64,000 bases of DNA from contig NC_008027.1 in NCBI RefSeq assembly GCF_000026105.1, positions 2,372,001 to 2,436,000 on the forward strand, given 5' to 3'. The first letter of the stretch is position 1. Each line of letters opens with the position of its first letter. The position numbers and the translations under genes are program-made. The notes below the pieces were generated by a model. It was not told the DNA's origin. It did not search any database and saw only the letters and a program-made list of their open reading frames with translations. The DNA comes from Pseudomonas entomophila L48 (GTDB lineage Bacteria; Pseudomonadota; Gammaproteobacteria; Pseudomonadales; Pseudomonadaceae). Shown here piece after piece: positions 37,697 to 46,454 of the stretch.

Positions 37697-38284
37697 ATGA
37701 AGCGACTGAGGTTCAAGGCAACCCTGGCCGATCTTGCCGAGCCCCATGCGGGAGGCGGCTGTTTGCTGCCTGATGATCGGTACTGGCCCGTCGACAGCAA
37801 AGGCGACCCACAGCTCCACCTGATGACGATTCCCACCGCCTGGGTTGAAGAGGGCAGTGAGGGTTGGTTGTCGTTCTTTACGCCCTACGATCGGGAAGAC
37901 ACTTACCTGCACTGGGAAACACTCACAAGCGAAGCGGGTAATGCCTCGGTCGTGCTCCTTCACGATAACAGCGGCACCGCTAGCAGTGGTGGCCATGACG
38001 CACTCTCGCCCGCGCGCACGATCCAGTTGGAACTCACGGACGAACCTGAACGCTGCCGGCAATTCACGTCTCGCGTGAGCCAGCACATTGCCTGGCTGAA
38101 GGGCCGCGAGCAGGTTGAAGGGCACGCATGCCGAATGATGGTCAATGGCGATGATTTCGATGTGGGGCTTGCCGGGGCACCGGGGGTCTTTTCCGATGGC
38201 GTGGTCTATGTGTTCTTGAGTACTGACTTCCACACGCAATGCAGGCCAGGCACGTGCGGCCTGCTGACGTTCCAGTTTTCGTGA
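37697..38284 (+). CDS. YwqG/DUF1963-like protein
   Basis: 195 residues. The N-terminal GGGCLLPDDRYWPVDSKGDPQLHLMTIPTAWV resembles the DUF1963/YwqG opening (G..xLP....WP....G.P..hl..i). LSFFTPYDREDTYLHWETLTS and VYVFLSTDFHTQCRPGTCGLLTFQFS look like the beta-sandwich strands that follow. YwqG-type proteins appear in toxin-immunity islands. The match is by eye and moderate. ATG 37697 is preferred over a codon nine residues earlier because GGGGTGGG precedes it. Confidence 0.6.
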   Translation: MKRLRFKATLADLAEPHAGGGCLLPDDRYWPVDSKGDPQLHLMTIPTAWVEEGSEGWLSFFTPYDREDTYLHWETLTSEAGNASVVLLHDNSGTASSGGHDALSPARTIQLELTDEPERCRQFTSRVSQHIAWLKGREQVEGHACRMMVNGDDFDVGLAGAPGVFSDGVVYVFLSTDFHTQCRPGTCGLLTFQFS

Positions 38285-38313
38285 TCGGGTTTGATGGATG
38301 ACAAGGGGTTGCC

Positions 38314-38667
38314 ATGAGTGGTTTTGAGCTCAACAAAATCTACCGGATCGAGGAAGTTGTTCAGTGGGTAAGGAACAGGGAAGACAGGCAGCATACCTAC
38401 GCGCTCTACAGTGAGCGGGACGCGGATGAGCTGATGCAGGGGATGAGGGTGCTTGTGGGGGAAACCCCCTCTTTTGGCGAGGACGACAATGAAGTCATGC
38501 CGCTAGTTGTGCAGACGCTTGGGTTTGAGTTCTGCTACGCGTGCGATCAATTCCAGGATGTCATCGACCTGGCCGTGTCGCAGGATGCAAGTGTGAGCAC
38601 GCCCACGTTGATCGAATGCTTGAACCACTACGCCAACTATGACGATTTTCTGGACGTTTTTCCTTGA
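38314..38667 (+). CDS. DUF7716-like small protein
   Basis: 117 residues. After YRIEEVVQWVRNREDRQHTYALYSERDADELMQGMRVLV the C-terminal part reads FEFCYACDQFQDVIDLAVSQDASVSTPTLIECLNHYANYDDFLDVF. This parallels the DUF7716 end (QDVV.NA..Q....S...LLEAINYYY.NDAFI.F). Acidic and cytosolic. It is probably another immunity-type gene; the family call is from memory. Confidence 0.6.
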   Translation: MSGFELNKIYRIEEVVQWVRNREDRQHTYALYSERDADELMQGMRVLVGETPSFGEDDNEVMPLVVQTLGFEFCYACDQFQDVIDLAVSQDASVSTPTLIECLNHYANYDDFLDVFP

Positions 38668-38679
38668 AGGGGAGTGTGC

Positions 38680-39189
38680 ATGGCGGTCGCTGAAAGCAGC
38701 CCCTTCAAGGGAATCTTCGAAGCCATGCAGGCGGCACAAGGGCCGAAGGTCAGAAAGACGCTGTACGTGTTGTCCCAGGCGTTTGATGATGCGTCCTGCG
38801 AGCTGGATACACCGCAGGTTGCCGTCGACTTTGTCGTTGCCGTGTTCGCTTCGTGCACATTGTGTGACAAGCCAGGCATGAGCCACCTGGTGGAGCAGGT
38901 GGGGTGGGAGTTCCATCGCTATGACGATGCGCAGAAGCAGCAGATCTATCGTGTGCTATGCGACACCTACTCCCAGTACCAGGACGGAGTGTTCTGCTGG
39001 CGGGTGTGCGACTTGGTCGCGCGCCAGTACACGTCGCGGCAGGCCATGGATTTCTTCAAACGCCAATCCAAGGCAGCGACGGGTGAGGGGAGAAAGGGGA
39101 TCGATGCAGGCCTTCAGGTTATTGCCAGGAGTGAACAGCACAATCGAAGCATGTTGGCCCAGATTCAACAGCTCAAGCGTCGTCGCTAG
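38680..39189 (+). CDS. Unknown helical protein, last gene of the array
   Basis: 169 residues: MAVAESSPFKGIFEAMQAAQGPKVRKTLYVLSQAFDD, VAVDFVVAVFASCTLCDKPGMSHLVEQVGWEF, QKQQIYRVLCDTYSQYQ, VCDLVARQYTSRQAMDFFKRQSKAATGEGRKGI, and a basic tail ending QQLKRRR. All-helical and HEAT-like in feel; no named family. AAGGGGAG lies five bases before ATG 38680, and the gene follows the DUF7716-like stop by 12 bp, so the two are co-transcribed. Confidence 0.65.
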   Translation: MAVAESSPFKGIFEAMQAAQGPKVRKTLYVLSQAFDDASCELDTPQVAVDFVVAVFASCTLCDKPGMSHLVEQVGWEFHRYDDAQKQQIYRVLCDTYSQYQDGVFCWRVCDLVARQYTSRQAMDFFKRQSKAATGEGRKGIDAGLQVIARSEQHNRSMLAQIQQLKRRR

Positions 39190-39277
39190 AGAAATGCCGC
39201 GGTAGGTGGGGGCGGCCAGCTTCCGTAGTGCCCATGCGGTTGTCTGGGGTCAGCCAAATGATCTTCTGTGCCTATCA

Positions 39278-39305
39278 GATCGAGCGCCGCGCGGCGGCGC
39301 TCGAT
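39278..39305. repeat. Minimal GATCGAGCGCCGC hairpin
   Basis: ATCGAGCGCCGC, loop GCG, GCGGCGCTCGAT: a perfect hairpin with only the outer arms of the composite element. It sits between the end of the immunity-like array and gspI. Confidence 0.85.
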
Positions 39306-39328
39306 TTGCGCACCACCACAAAAACCGC

Positions 39329-39694
39329 TCAGCCCCCCACCACCATCACCGTCTGCAACCGCGCCAACGCCCCGCCCTCCCGATCCCGGTCGAATACCTG
39401 CACTGACACCTCCACCCCTTCACCCGCCAAGCGCACCACCCGCTGTTCACAACGCAACCGTAACCGCCCCTGGTCACACTCGACCTGCCGCACCCCGGGC
39501 TTGGGGGCGCCCTCCAGCCGCACCTCGGCCAGCCGCCCCTGGGCCGCCAGCAACGCCAGCGACTTGTCCCGCAGCAGCCCATTCCCCTGGGTCATCAGCC
39601 CGGTCGCGCGCACGGCAGCGGCCATGGCCACCGCGACGATGGTCAAGGCCACCAGCACCTCAATCAGGGTAAAACCCGCCTGGCGGTTACGCAC
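39329..39694 (-). CDS. gspI: Type II secretion minor pseudopilin GspI
   Basis: 121 residues. The prepilin cleavage site is VRNRQAG|FTLIEVLVALTIVAVAMAAAVRAT with Glu at +5, then DKSLALLAAQGRLAEVRLEGAPKPG, which is GspI-like. A GTG start at 39694 with GGAG eight bases upstream gives the usual very short leader; no ATG is near. The gene is divergent from gspG across 147 bp, unusual because gspI normally lies downstream of gspG on the same strand. Confidence 0.85.
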   Translation of the reverse strand: MRNRQAGFTLIEVLVALTIVAVAMAAAVRATGLMTQGNGLLRDKSLALLAAQGRLAEVRLEGAPKPGVRQVECDQGRLRLRCEQRVVRLAGEGVEVSVQVFDRDREGGALARLQTVMVVGG

Positions 39695-39841
39695 GAGCTG
39701 AACTCCGGGCAAGGGAAAGCCGCACTGTAGAGCGCCTGGGTGACGGTTTGACGACGCCGACTCCCGAGCTTTTTCAATATCCGTGACATACCCGCTTGCC
39801 ACAATCGGCCCCCGACTCAAACTCACGCAAGGAATGCCGAG

Positions 39842-40288
39842 ATGCAGATCGCCCGTCGCAGCGCCAGAGGCCGCCGTTTTCGCCAGCAGGGCTTCACCCT
39901 GATCGAGATCATGGTGGTGGTGGTGATCCTCGGGATTCTCGCGGCAATGGTGGTGCCCAAGGTGCTCGACCGCCCCGACCAGGCCCGCGCCACGGCGGCG
40001 CGCCAGGACATCGCCGGGCTGATGCAGGCGCTCAAGCTCTACCGCCTGGACAACGGCGGCTACCCGAACCAGAACCAGGGCCTGAAGGTCCTGGTGGAAA
40101 AGCCGGCCCAGGTCAAGGACGGCCAATGGCGCGCCTACCTCGACCGCCTGCCCAATGACCCGTGGGGGCGCCCGTACCAGTACCTGAACCCCGGCGCCAA
40201 CGGCGAGATCGATGTGTTCTCCCTCGGCGCCGACGGCCAGGCCGGTGGCGACGGGGTGAACACCGACCTCGGCTCCTGGCAGTTGTGA
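39842..40288 (+). CDS. gspG: Type II secretion major pseudopilin GspG
   Basis: 148 residues. Leader MQIARRSARGRRFRQQG then FTLIEIMVVVVILGILAAMVVPKV, with Glu at +5 of the mature protein. LYRLDNGGYPNQNQGLKVLVEKP and LPNDPWGRPYQYLNPGANGEIDVFSLGADG are the GspG globular domain and calcium-site loop. It forms the pseudopilus shaft. It heads the plus-strand run of T2SS genes. Confidence 0.94.
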   Translation: MQIARRSARGRRFRQQGFTLIEIMVVVVILGILAAMVVPKVLDRPDQARATAARQDIAGLMQALKLYRLDNGGYPNQNQGLKVLVEKPAQVKDGQWRAYLDRLPNDPWGRPYQYLNPGANGEIDVFSLGADGQAGGDGVNTDLGSWQL

Positions 40289-40294
40289 CCGGCC

Positions 40295-41245
40295 ATGGCG
40301 CGCCAGGACGGCATGGCGGTGATCAGCGCCTTGCTGATCGCCGCAGTGGTGGCGGTGATCGCCGCCGGGATGATCGAGCGCCAGGGCCTTTTGACCCGGC
40401 AGGTGGAGAACCGCCAACTGGCGGTGCAGGGGCAGTGGGCGTTGCAGGGGGGCTTGCAACTGAGCCGGCAGTTGCTGGCTGAGCAACGCCTGCGCGATCC
40501 GCTGGTGCGCGCTGGCCAGCCCTGGACGCGGCCGTTGCCGGACATGGCGGCGGGCAATGTGGTATTCGCCGGCCAGTTGGAAGACGAGCAGGGCAAGTTC
40601 AACCTGCGCAACCTGGTGGTCGATGGCCGGGTCGACGCTGAGGCGCTGGCGACCTTCCAGCGGCTGTGCGCGCTGATCGGTGTCGAGGCGCGGCTGGCCT
40701 CGGCCATCAGCGAGCGGGTGATCGACAGCTATCCCCGGCAACCGGCCAGCCCGGTGGCGCCGCAACAGGCCGGTTTCGACAGCGGCCGCCTGACGTCGCC
40801 CGCCAGTGCCAGTGCAGCACTGCCGGCCAGGCAGCCGATGATAGGCAGCCTCGATGCCCTGGCCTCGCTCAAGGGCATGAACACACAATCCCTGCAGCGC
40901 TTGCGCCGGTTCGTCACGCTGTTGCCGGCGCTCACCTGGGTCAATGGCAATACCGCCAGCGCCGAGGTGCTCGCCGCCCAGGTGCCGGGGCTGTCACTGC
41001 AACAGGCGGCCGCGCTGGTGGCCGAGCGCGATGGCGGGCGCTGGTTCGTCAACCGTGGCGACTTCGTCAACCGCCTGCGCATGCCGCAGCTGGCGCAGGC
41101 CAATGTGCGGGTGGGGATCAACAGCGACTGGTTCCGCCTGCATGGCCAGGCGCGCCAGGGGCAACGAGTGCTGCGCATGCAGGCGCTGCTGCGCCAGCGC
41201 GAGGGGCGCTTGCCGGATGTGGTCTGGACACGGGTGGGCGCATGA
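40295..41245 (+). CDS. gspK: Type II secretion minor pseudopilin GspK
   Basis: 316 residues. ARQDGMAVISALLIAAVVAVIAAGMIERQ is the GspK-type N-terminus, which lacks the +5 glutamate. The body shows LVVDGRVDAEALATFQRLC and a helix-hairpin-helix-like SLDALASLKGMNTQSLQRLRRFVTLLPA, typical of GspK. It caps the pseudopilus tip with GspI and GspJ. It starts 6 bp after gspG. Confidence 0.9.
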   Translation: MARQDGMAVISALLIAAVVAVIAAGMIERQGLLTRQVENRQLAVQGQWALQGGLQLSRQLLAEQRLRDPLVRAGQPWTRPLPDMAAGNVVFAGQLEDEQGKFNLRNLVVDGRVDAEALATFQRLCALIGVEARLASAISERVIDSYPRQPASPVAPQQAGFDSGRLTSPASASAALPARQPMIGSLDALASLKGMNTQSLQRLRRFVTLLPALTWVNGNTASAEVLAAQVPGLSLQQAAALVAERDGGRWFVNRGDFVNRLRMPQLAQANVRVGINSDWFRLHGQARQGQRVLRMQALLRQREGRLPDVVWTRVGA

Positions 41246-42180
41246 ACACGCTACTGGACGTTCAACTGCCACCGCTGGCCGAGCTTGCGCCGGCGTCGAG
41301 CCTCGACTATCGCCTGAGCGATCGCCAGGGTCACACCTTGGCCACCGGCAACGCCGAGCGTGCGCAACTGCTGCGCGAAGCCAAGGGCGCCGGCTGGCGC
41401 CTGCACCTGCACGAGGACGACAGCCTGGCCTTGGCCGTCGCCTTGCCGCCGCTCACGGGCAAGCGCTTGAGCGCGGCGGTGCGCTGTGCGGTGCAGGGGC
41501 TGGTGCTGGGTGATATCGGGCAGGTTCATGTGGCCCACGGGCCGCGCCAGGGCAATGGCCAGGTGGCGGTGGCCTGGCTTGGGCTGGCGCAGTTGGTTCA
41601 CTTGCAGGATTGGTTGCAGGCCGGACGGATCCGGCCGCAAGGGGTGTTCACGCAGCCTGCGGAGGATCGGCCGGTGGTGGACCTGGGCGGTGGCTTGCAG
41701 GGGCCAGCCCACTCCTTGGATGTGGGACGGGTCGTGGCGGTGTGGAGTGTGGCGGTGCTCGTCTGGTGCCTCGGTTTGAACCTGCATGCCATGCAACTGG
41801 CCAGCGAAGGCGAACAATTGCGGGCGCGCATGGTGACCCAGGTGCGCACGGCGTTCCCGCACTTGCCGGTGGTACTCAACCCGTTGCAACAAACGCGTCA
41901 GCAGTTGCAGAGCGGGCAGGGCGCCATGGGCACCGGGTTGGTGGCGCTGCTCGATGGCGCAGGCAAGGCCATGCCGTTTCTCGCCGGCAATGTCGCGGCG
42001 CTGGACTACGCCGACGGCGAGCTGCGCATCACTCCTTTAGCCGAGGGACGCAAGGCGCCCGCAGACATGGCCTGGCAAACGCAACTCGCCGCCCAGGGCA
42101 TCGAGGCCAGCGCTGGCGAACAAGGCTGGACATTGCGCGCTGGCGGCGCCGCGAGCGAGGCCCTGGCCCATGTCGATTAA
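41242..42180 (+). CDS. gspL: Type II secretion inner-membrane protein GspL
   Basis: 312 residues. A cytoplasmic actin-like N-terminal domain (LDYRLSDRQGHTLATGNAER; LAVALPPLTGKRLSAAVRCAVQGLV), one membrane helix (VVAVWSVAVLVWCLGLNLHAM) and a short periplasmic domain. It recruits the GspE ATPase to the platform. The ATG overlaps the gspK stop (ATGA). It is shorter than canonical GspL (about 400 residues), and its N-terminal domain looks reduced. Confidence 0.85.
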   Translation: MNTLLDVQLPPLAELAPASSLDYRLSDRQGHTLATGNAERAQLLREAKGAGWRLHLHEDDSLALAVALPPLTGKRLSAAVRCAVQGLVLGDIGQVHVAHGPRQGNGQVAVAWLGLAQLVHLQDWLQAGRIRPQGVFTQPAEDRPVVDLGGGLQGPAHSLDVGRVVAVWSVAVLVWCLGLNLHAMQLASEGEQLRARMVTQVRTAFPHLPVVLNPLQQTRQQLQSGQGAMGTGLVALLDGAGKAMPFLAGNVAALDYADGELRITPLAEGRKAPADMAWQTQLAAQGIEASAGEQGWTLRAGGAASEALAHVD

Positions 42181-42676
42181 GGCGCGCATCAACGGCCTGC
42201 GCGGGCAGGCGCGGCAGCGTTGGCAAGCCTTGGCCCCGCGTGAGCGGCGTGCCGTGGCGCTGGCCGGCGCGGTGCTGGGCAGCTTCTTCTGCTGGCAAGT
42301 ACTGGTGGCGCCGGCGCTCACCCGTATTGAGCACTGGAACACTGAAACCCCAAAGCTGCGCAGCCAGGCCCAGGCCCTGGATGCTTTGCTTGGGCAACGC
42401 TCGGCCGACCTTGCCGGCGCCCTGGCGCAGAGCCTGGACGAAGCCGGCCTGCGCGCGCATTCACAACTCGACGCCGAGGGCGACGGCTGGCACCTGGCCT
42501 GGCGGCAGGCCCCGGCCGAACCGGCCATGGCCTGGTTGCAGCGCATTCCCCCGCGCCTGGGGCTCACCATCGGCCAACTGAGCTTGCGCCGCGACCCGGG
42601 TGCCGGCACCGGCCCGGTGACGTTTTCCGGAACCCTTCGCATGGATCAGGCGCACGGCGCTAAGGACCCTTCATGA
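42170..42676 (+). CDS. gspM: Type II secretion inner-membrane protein GspM
   Basis: 168 residues. ALAPRERRAVALAGAVLGSFFCWQVLVAPAL is the single membrane helix with the GspM L-x-P-R-E-R start. A periplasmic ferredoxin-like domain follows (PAMAWLQRIPPRLGLTIGQLSLRRD). It partners GspL. It starts 11 bp inside gspL, so the two are translationally coupled. Confidence 0.86.
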   Translation: MSIKARINGLRGQARQRWQALAPRERRAVALAGAVLGSFFCWQVLVAPALTRIEHWNTETPKLRSQAQALDALLGQRSADLAGALAQSLDEAGLRAHSQLDAEGDGWHLAWRQAPAEPAMAWLQRIPPRLGLTIGQLSLRRDPGAGTGPVTFSGTLRMDQAHGAKDPS

Positions 42677-45036
42677 CGTGCACTGGATCGCCACGCATTC
42701 TTTCTCGGGCACTGCCGTTTGCACCCCTGGCCATGGCCCTGGCGCTCGGCGCCTGCGCCAACGCGCCGGTAGCGCACAAGCCCCTGGCCAGCAGCGAACT
42801 CGGCCAGCCCCTGGCCCAGGTCGACAGCACTTCGACCGCGCTGGACCTGCACACCCAGCCCGGCGCCGGGGCACGCCCGGCCGTGCGCCAGGTGCCGCCC
42901 CGTGTCGGCCAGCGCCATAGCCGTGGTACGCCCGCGCCTGCGACCGGCAACCCGTTGGGCGATCAGCCCGTGCAACTGAACTTCGTCGACGCCGATATCC
43001 AGGCGGTGGTGCGCGGCCTGTCCCGGGCCACGGGCCGGCAGTTCCTGGTCGATCCACGGGTCAAGGGCCAACTGACCCTGGTCTCCGAAGGCGAGGTGCC
43101 GGCCAGTAAGGCCTACGGCATGTTGCTGGCGGCGCTGCGCATGCAGGGTTTCAGCGTCGTCGACGTCAACGGCGTGGCCCAGGTGGTGCCTCAGGCCGAC
43201 GCCAAGCTGCTCGGTGGCGCGCTGGTGAGCGGCGACCGCGACGCGGGCAACGGCATGGTCACCCGCACCTTCCGCCTGCAGTACGAGAACGCGGTCAACC
43301 TGATCCCGGTGCTGCGCCCGATCGTCTCGCCGGACAACCCGATCAACGCCTACCCCGGCAACAACACGATCGTGGTCACCGACTACGCCGAGAACCTCGA
43401 GCGGGTGGCACAGATCCTTGACCGCGTCGATATCCCCAGCGCCCTCGACACCGACGTGGTGGCGATCCACAACGGCATCGCCAGCGACATCGCCAGCATG
43501 GTCGGCGAGCTGCTCGACAGCCAGGGCGCCGACCCGACACAGAAGATCAGCGTGCTCGGCGACCCGCGCTCGAACAGCGTGGTGATCCGCTCCTCCAGCC
43601 CTGAGCGCACCCAACTGGCGCGGGACCTGATCTACAAGCTCGACAACGCCCAGAACAGCACCGGCAATCTGCACGTGGTGTACCTGCGCAACGCCCAGGC
43701 CGACAAGCTGGCCCAGAGCCTGCGCGGGTTGCTCACCGGCGAGAGCGACAACGCCACCAGCGACGGCGCCCGGGCGCTGCTCAGCGGTGGCGGCATGCTG
43801 ACGGGGGGCAACAACAAGAGTGGCAGCGCCAGCAGCAGTGGCACTTCGCAAACCACCAACGGCAACACCGGCAGCCTGAGCCGGGGCAATGGACAAGCGG
43901 GCGCGACCGCTCCCAATGGCTACGGCAATGGCACCCAGCAGAGCGAACAGGGCATCGCGTTCTCCGCCGGCGGCGCTACCATCCAGGCCGACAAGACCAC
44001 CAACACGCTGCTGATTTCCGCACCCGAGCCGCTGTACCGCAGCCTGCGCGAGGTCATCGACCAGCTCGACCAGCGCCGCGCCCAGGTGGTGGTGGAGAGC
44101 CTGATCGTCGAGGTCGGCGAGGACGACGCCAACGAATTCGGCATCCAGTGGCAGGCCGGCAACCTGGGCAAGAACGGCCTGTTCGGCGGCGCCAACCTGG
44201 GTGGCAGCGGCCTGGGCAAGGGGCCCACCAGCATCGATGTGCTGCCGCCGGGGCTGTCGGTGGGGGTGGTCGACGGCACGGTGAAGATCCCCGGCGTCGG
44301 CGCGGTGCTCGACCTCAAGGTGCTGGCCCGGGCGCTCAAGAGCAAGGGCGGCAGCAACGTGTTGTCGACGCCCAACCTGCTGACCCTGGACAACGAGGCG
44401 GCGAGCATCTTTGTCGGCCAGACGATTCCCTTCGTCAGCGGCCAGTACGTCACCGACGGCGGCGGCAACAGCAACAACCCGTTCCAGACCATCCAGCGCG
44501 AGGAGGTGGGCTTGCGCCTGAACGTGCGTCCGCAGATCTCCGAGGGCGGCACGGTCAAGCTCGATGTCTACCAGGAGGTCAGCAGCGTCGACCAGCGCGC
44601 TTCCAGTGCCGCGGGCACGGTGACCAACAAGCGCGCCATCGACACCAGCATCCTGCTCGACGATGGCCAGATCATGGTGCTTGGCGGCCTTTTGCAGGAC
44701 GGCTACACCCAGAGCAACGAGGGCATCCCGTGGCTGTCGAGCCTGCCGGGGGTGGGCGCGCTGTTTCGCAGTGAACGGCGGGCCAGCAACAAGACCAACC
44801 TGATGGTGTTCCTGCGGCCCTACATCGTGCGCGACGCCAATGCCGGGCGCAGCATCACCCGCAACCGCTACGACTTCATCCGCCGCGCCCAGGGCAACCT
44901 CAAGCCCGAGCACTCGTGGGCGCTGCCGGACATGGACATGCCGTTGCTGCCGCCGGTGGAGCAGGGGGTGCCCGATCAAGGGCGTGCGCCCCGTGCGTCG
45001 ATCCGCGCGGTGCCGGTGGACGAGGTCGCTCGGTGA
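42673..45036 (+). CDS. gspD: Type II secretion secretin GspD
   Basis: 787 residues. The signal has a lipobox-like LGAC (cysteine 28), so it may be a lipidated secretin. N0 starts QLNFVDADIQAVVRGLSRATGRQFLVDP. N1-N3 follow, with a serine/glycine-rich loop (GNNKSGSASSSGTSQTTNGN) inside N3. The secretin core has VPEL-like segments, GLRLNVRPQISEGGTVKLDVYQEVSS and LLDDGQIMVLGGLLQD. It forms the outer-membrane gate. The lipid anchor may explain why no pilotin gene is nearby. Confidence 0.94.
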   Translation: MTCTGSPRILSRALPFAPLAMALALGACANAPVAHKPLASSELGQPLAQVDSTSTALDLHTQPGAGARPAVRQVPPRVGQRHSRGTPAPATGNPLGDQPVQLNFVDADIQAVVRGLSRATGRQFLVDPRVKGQLTLVSEGEVPASKAYGMLLAALRMQGFSVVDVNGVAQVVPQADAKLLGGALVSGDRDAGNGMVTRTFRLQYENAVNLIPVLRPIVSPDNPINAYPGNNTIVVTDYAENLERVAQILDRVDIPSALDTDVVAIHNGIASDIASMVGELLDSQGADPTQKISVLGDPRSNSVVIRSSSPERTQLARDLIYKLDNAQNSTGNLHVVYLRNAQADKLAQSLRGLLTGESDNATSDGARALLSGGGMLTGGNNKSGSASSSGTSQTTNGNTGSLSRGNGQAGATAPNGYGNGTQQSEQGIAFSAGGATIQADKTTNTLLISAPEPLYRSLREVIDQLDQRRAQVVVESLIVEVGEDDANEFGIQWQAGNLGKNGLFGGANLGGSGLGKGPTSIDVLPPGLSVGVVDGTVKIPGVGAVLDLKVLARALKSKGGSNVLSTPNLLTLDNEAASIFVGQTIPFVSGQYVTDGGGNSNNPFQTIQREEVGLRLNVRPQISEGGTVKLDVYQEVSSVDQRASSAAGTVTNKRAIDTSILLDDGQIMVLGGLLQDGYTQSNEGIPWLSSLPGVGALFRSERRASNKTNLMVFLRPYIVRDANAGRSITRNRYDFIRRAQGNLKPEHSWALPDMDMPLLPPVEQGVPDQGRAPRASIRAVPVDEVAR

Positions 45037-46454
45037 GCCGCCTGCCGTACGCCTGGGCCAAGGCCCAGCGCCTGGTGCTGCAGGCCAGCGGCGAGGAGGG
45101 CGCGCGCCTGGCGCGCTGCCCGTCGAGCCCGGCGTGGGCAGTAGCGGAGGTGCTCCGGCGATTTGGCCAGGTGCCGGTCGAGGCGTTCAGCGACGCACAG
45201 ATGGACGAACTGCTGATCAGCGCCTACGCCGATACCGGCAGCGCCGCGGCGGTGGTGGGGGCGGCGGAGAACGAGGTCGACCTCGACCGCCTGCTGCAGG
45301 ACATGCCCGAGGTCACCGACCTGCTCGAAGCCCAGGACGACGCGCCGGTGATCCGCATGATCAACGCCTTGCTCACCCAGGCCGCGCGCGACCAGGCCAG
45401 CGATATCCATATCGAGCCGTTCGAGAGCCACTGCCTGGTGCGCTACCGGGTCGACGGCACCCTGCGCGACGTGGTCTCGCCGCGCAAGGCACTGCACGGG
45501 GCGCTGGTGTCACGGATCAAGATCATGGCGCAGCTGGACATCGCCGAGAAACGCCTGCCCCAGGACGGCCGCATCGCCCTGCGGGTGGCCGGGCGGCCGA
45601 TCGATATCCGTGTGTCCACCGTGCCTACCGGGCATGGCGAACGGGTGGTGATGCGCCTGCTCGACAAGCAGGCCGGACGGCTGCGCCTGGAGGCGCTGGG
45701 CATGGACGCGGCGCTGCTGGCGCGGCTCGACCAGCTAATTCGCCAGCCCCATGGCATCGTCCTGGTCACCGGCCCCACCGGCTCGGGCAAGACCACCAGC
45801 CTGTACGCCGCCCTGGCGCGGCTGGATGCCAGCGTCAGCAACATCCTCACCGTCGAGGACCCGGTGGAGTACGACCTGCCGGGGATCAGCCAGATCCAGG
45901 TCAACGCGCGCATCGACATGAGCTTCGCCGTGGCCCTGCGGGCGATCCTGCGCCAGGACCCTGATGTGATCATGATCGGCGAGATCCGCGACCTGGAGAC
46001 TGCGCAAATCGCCGTGCAGGCGTCGTTGACCGGGCACCTGGTGCTGGCCACCTTGCATACCAACGACGCGGTGTCGGCAGTCAACCGCCTGGTCGACATG
46101 GGGGTGGAGCCGTTCCTGCTGGCCTCGGCGCTGCTCGGGGTGCTGGCCCAGCGCCTGGTGCGCCGGTTGTGCCCGCATTGCCGTGAGCCCGACCCGGCGA
46201 CGCCGGGGCAATACCGCGCGGTCGGCTGTGCCCAGTGCAACCACTGCGGCTACAGCGGGCGTACCGGCATCCACGAACTGTTCTGCGTCGACGACGCGGT
46301 GCGCAGCCTGGTGCACCAGGGCGCCGATGAACAGGCCCTGCGCGCCGCCGCCCGGCGCAATGGCATGCTCAGCCTGCGCGAGGATGGCCAGCGCTGGGTC
46401 GACGATGGCAGCACCTGCCTTGAAGAAATCCTGCGTGTCACACGGGACGCCTGA
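45033..46454 (+). CDS. gspE: Type II secretion ATPase GspE
   Basis: 473 residues with a GTG start overlapping the gspD stop (GTGA). Walker A is GPTGSGKTTSLYAAL, the Asp box is ILTVEDPVEYDLPG, Walker B is DPDVIMIGEIRDLETAQIAVQASLTGHLVLATLHTND, and the zinc-binding tetracysteine is CPHC ... CAQCNHCGY. It powers pseudopilus assembly on the cytoplasmic side. Complete for the family. Confidence 0.95.
   Translation: MSRLPYAWAKAQRLVLQASGEEGARLARCPSSPAWAVAEVLRRFGQVPVEAFSDAQMDELLISAYADTGSAAAVVGAAENEVDLDRLLQDMPEVTDLLEAQDDAPVIRMINALLTQAARDQASDIHIEPFESHCLVRYRVDGTLRDVVSPRKALHGALVSRIKIMAQLDIAEKRLPQDGRIALRVAGRPIDIRVSTVPTGHGERVVMRLLDKQAGRLRLEALGMDAALLARLDQLIRQPHGIVLVTGPTGSGKTTSLYAALARLDASVSNILTVEDPVEYDLPGISQIQVNARIDMSFAVALRAILRQDPDVIMIGEIRDLETAQIAVQASLTGHLVLATLHTNDAVSAVNRLVDMGVEPFLLASALLGVLAQRLVRRLCPHCREPDPATPGQYRAVGCAQCNHCGYSGRTGIHELFCVDDAVRSLVHQGADEQALRAAARRNGMLSLREDGQRWVDDGSTCLEEILRVTRDA

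Noticed and set aside
33764..39189. Possible toxin, Rhs/CdiA tip, transposase or integrase in the immunity-like array.
   Set aside because: None of the frames shows PAAR, Rhs repeats, nuclease or recombinase motifs; all are small soluble proteins.
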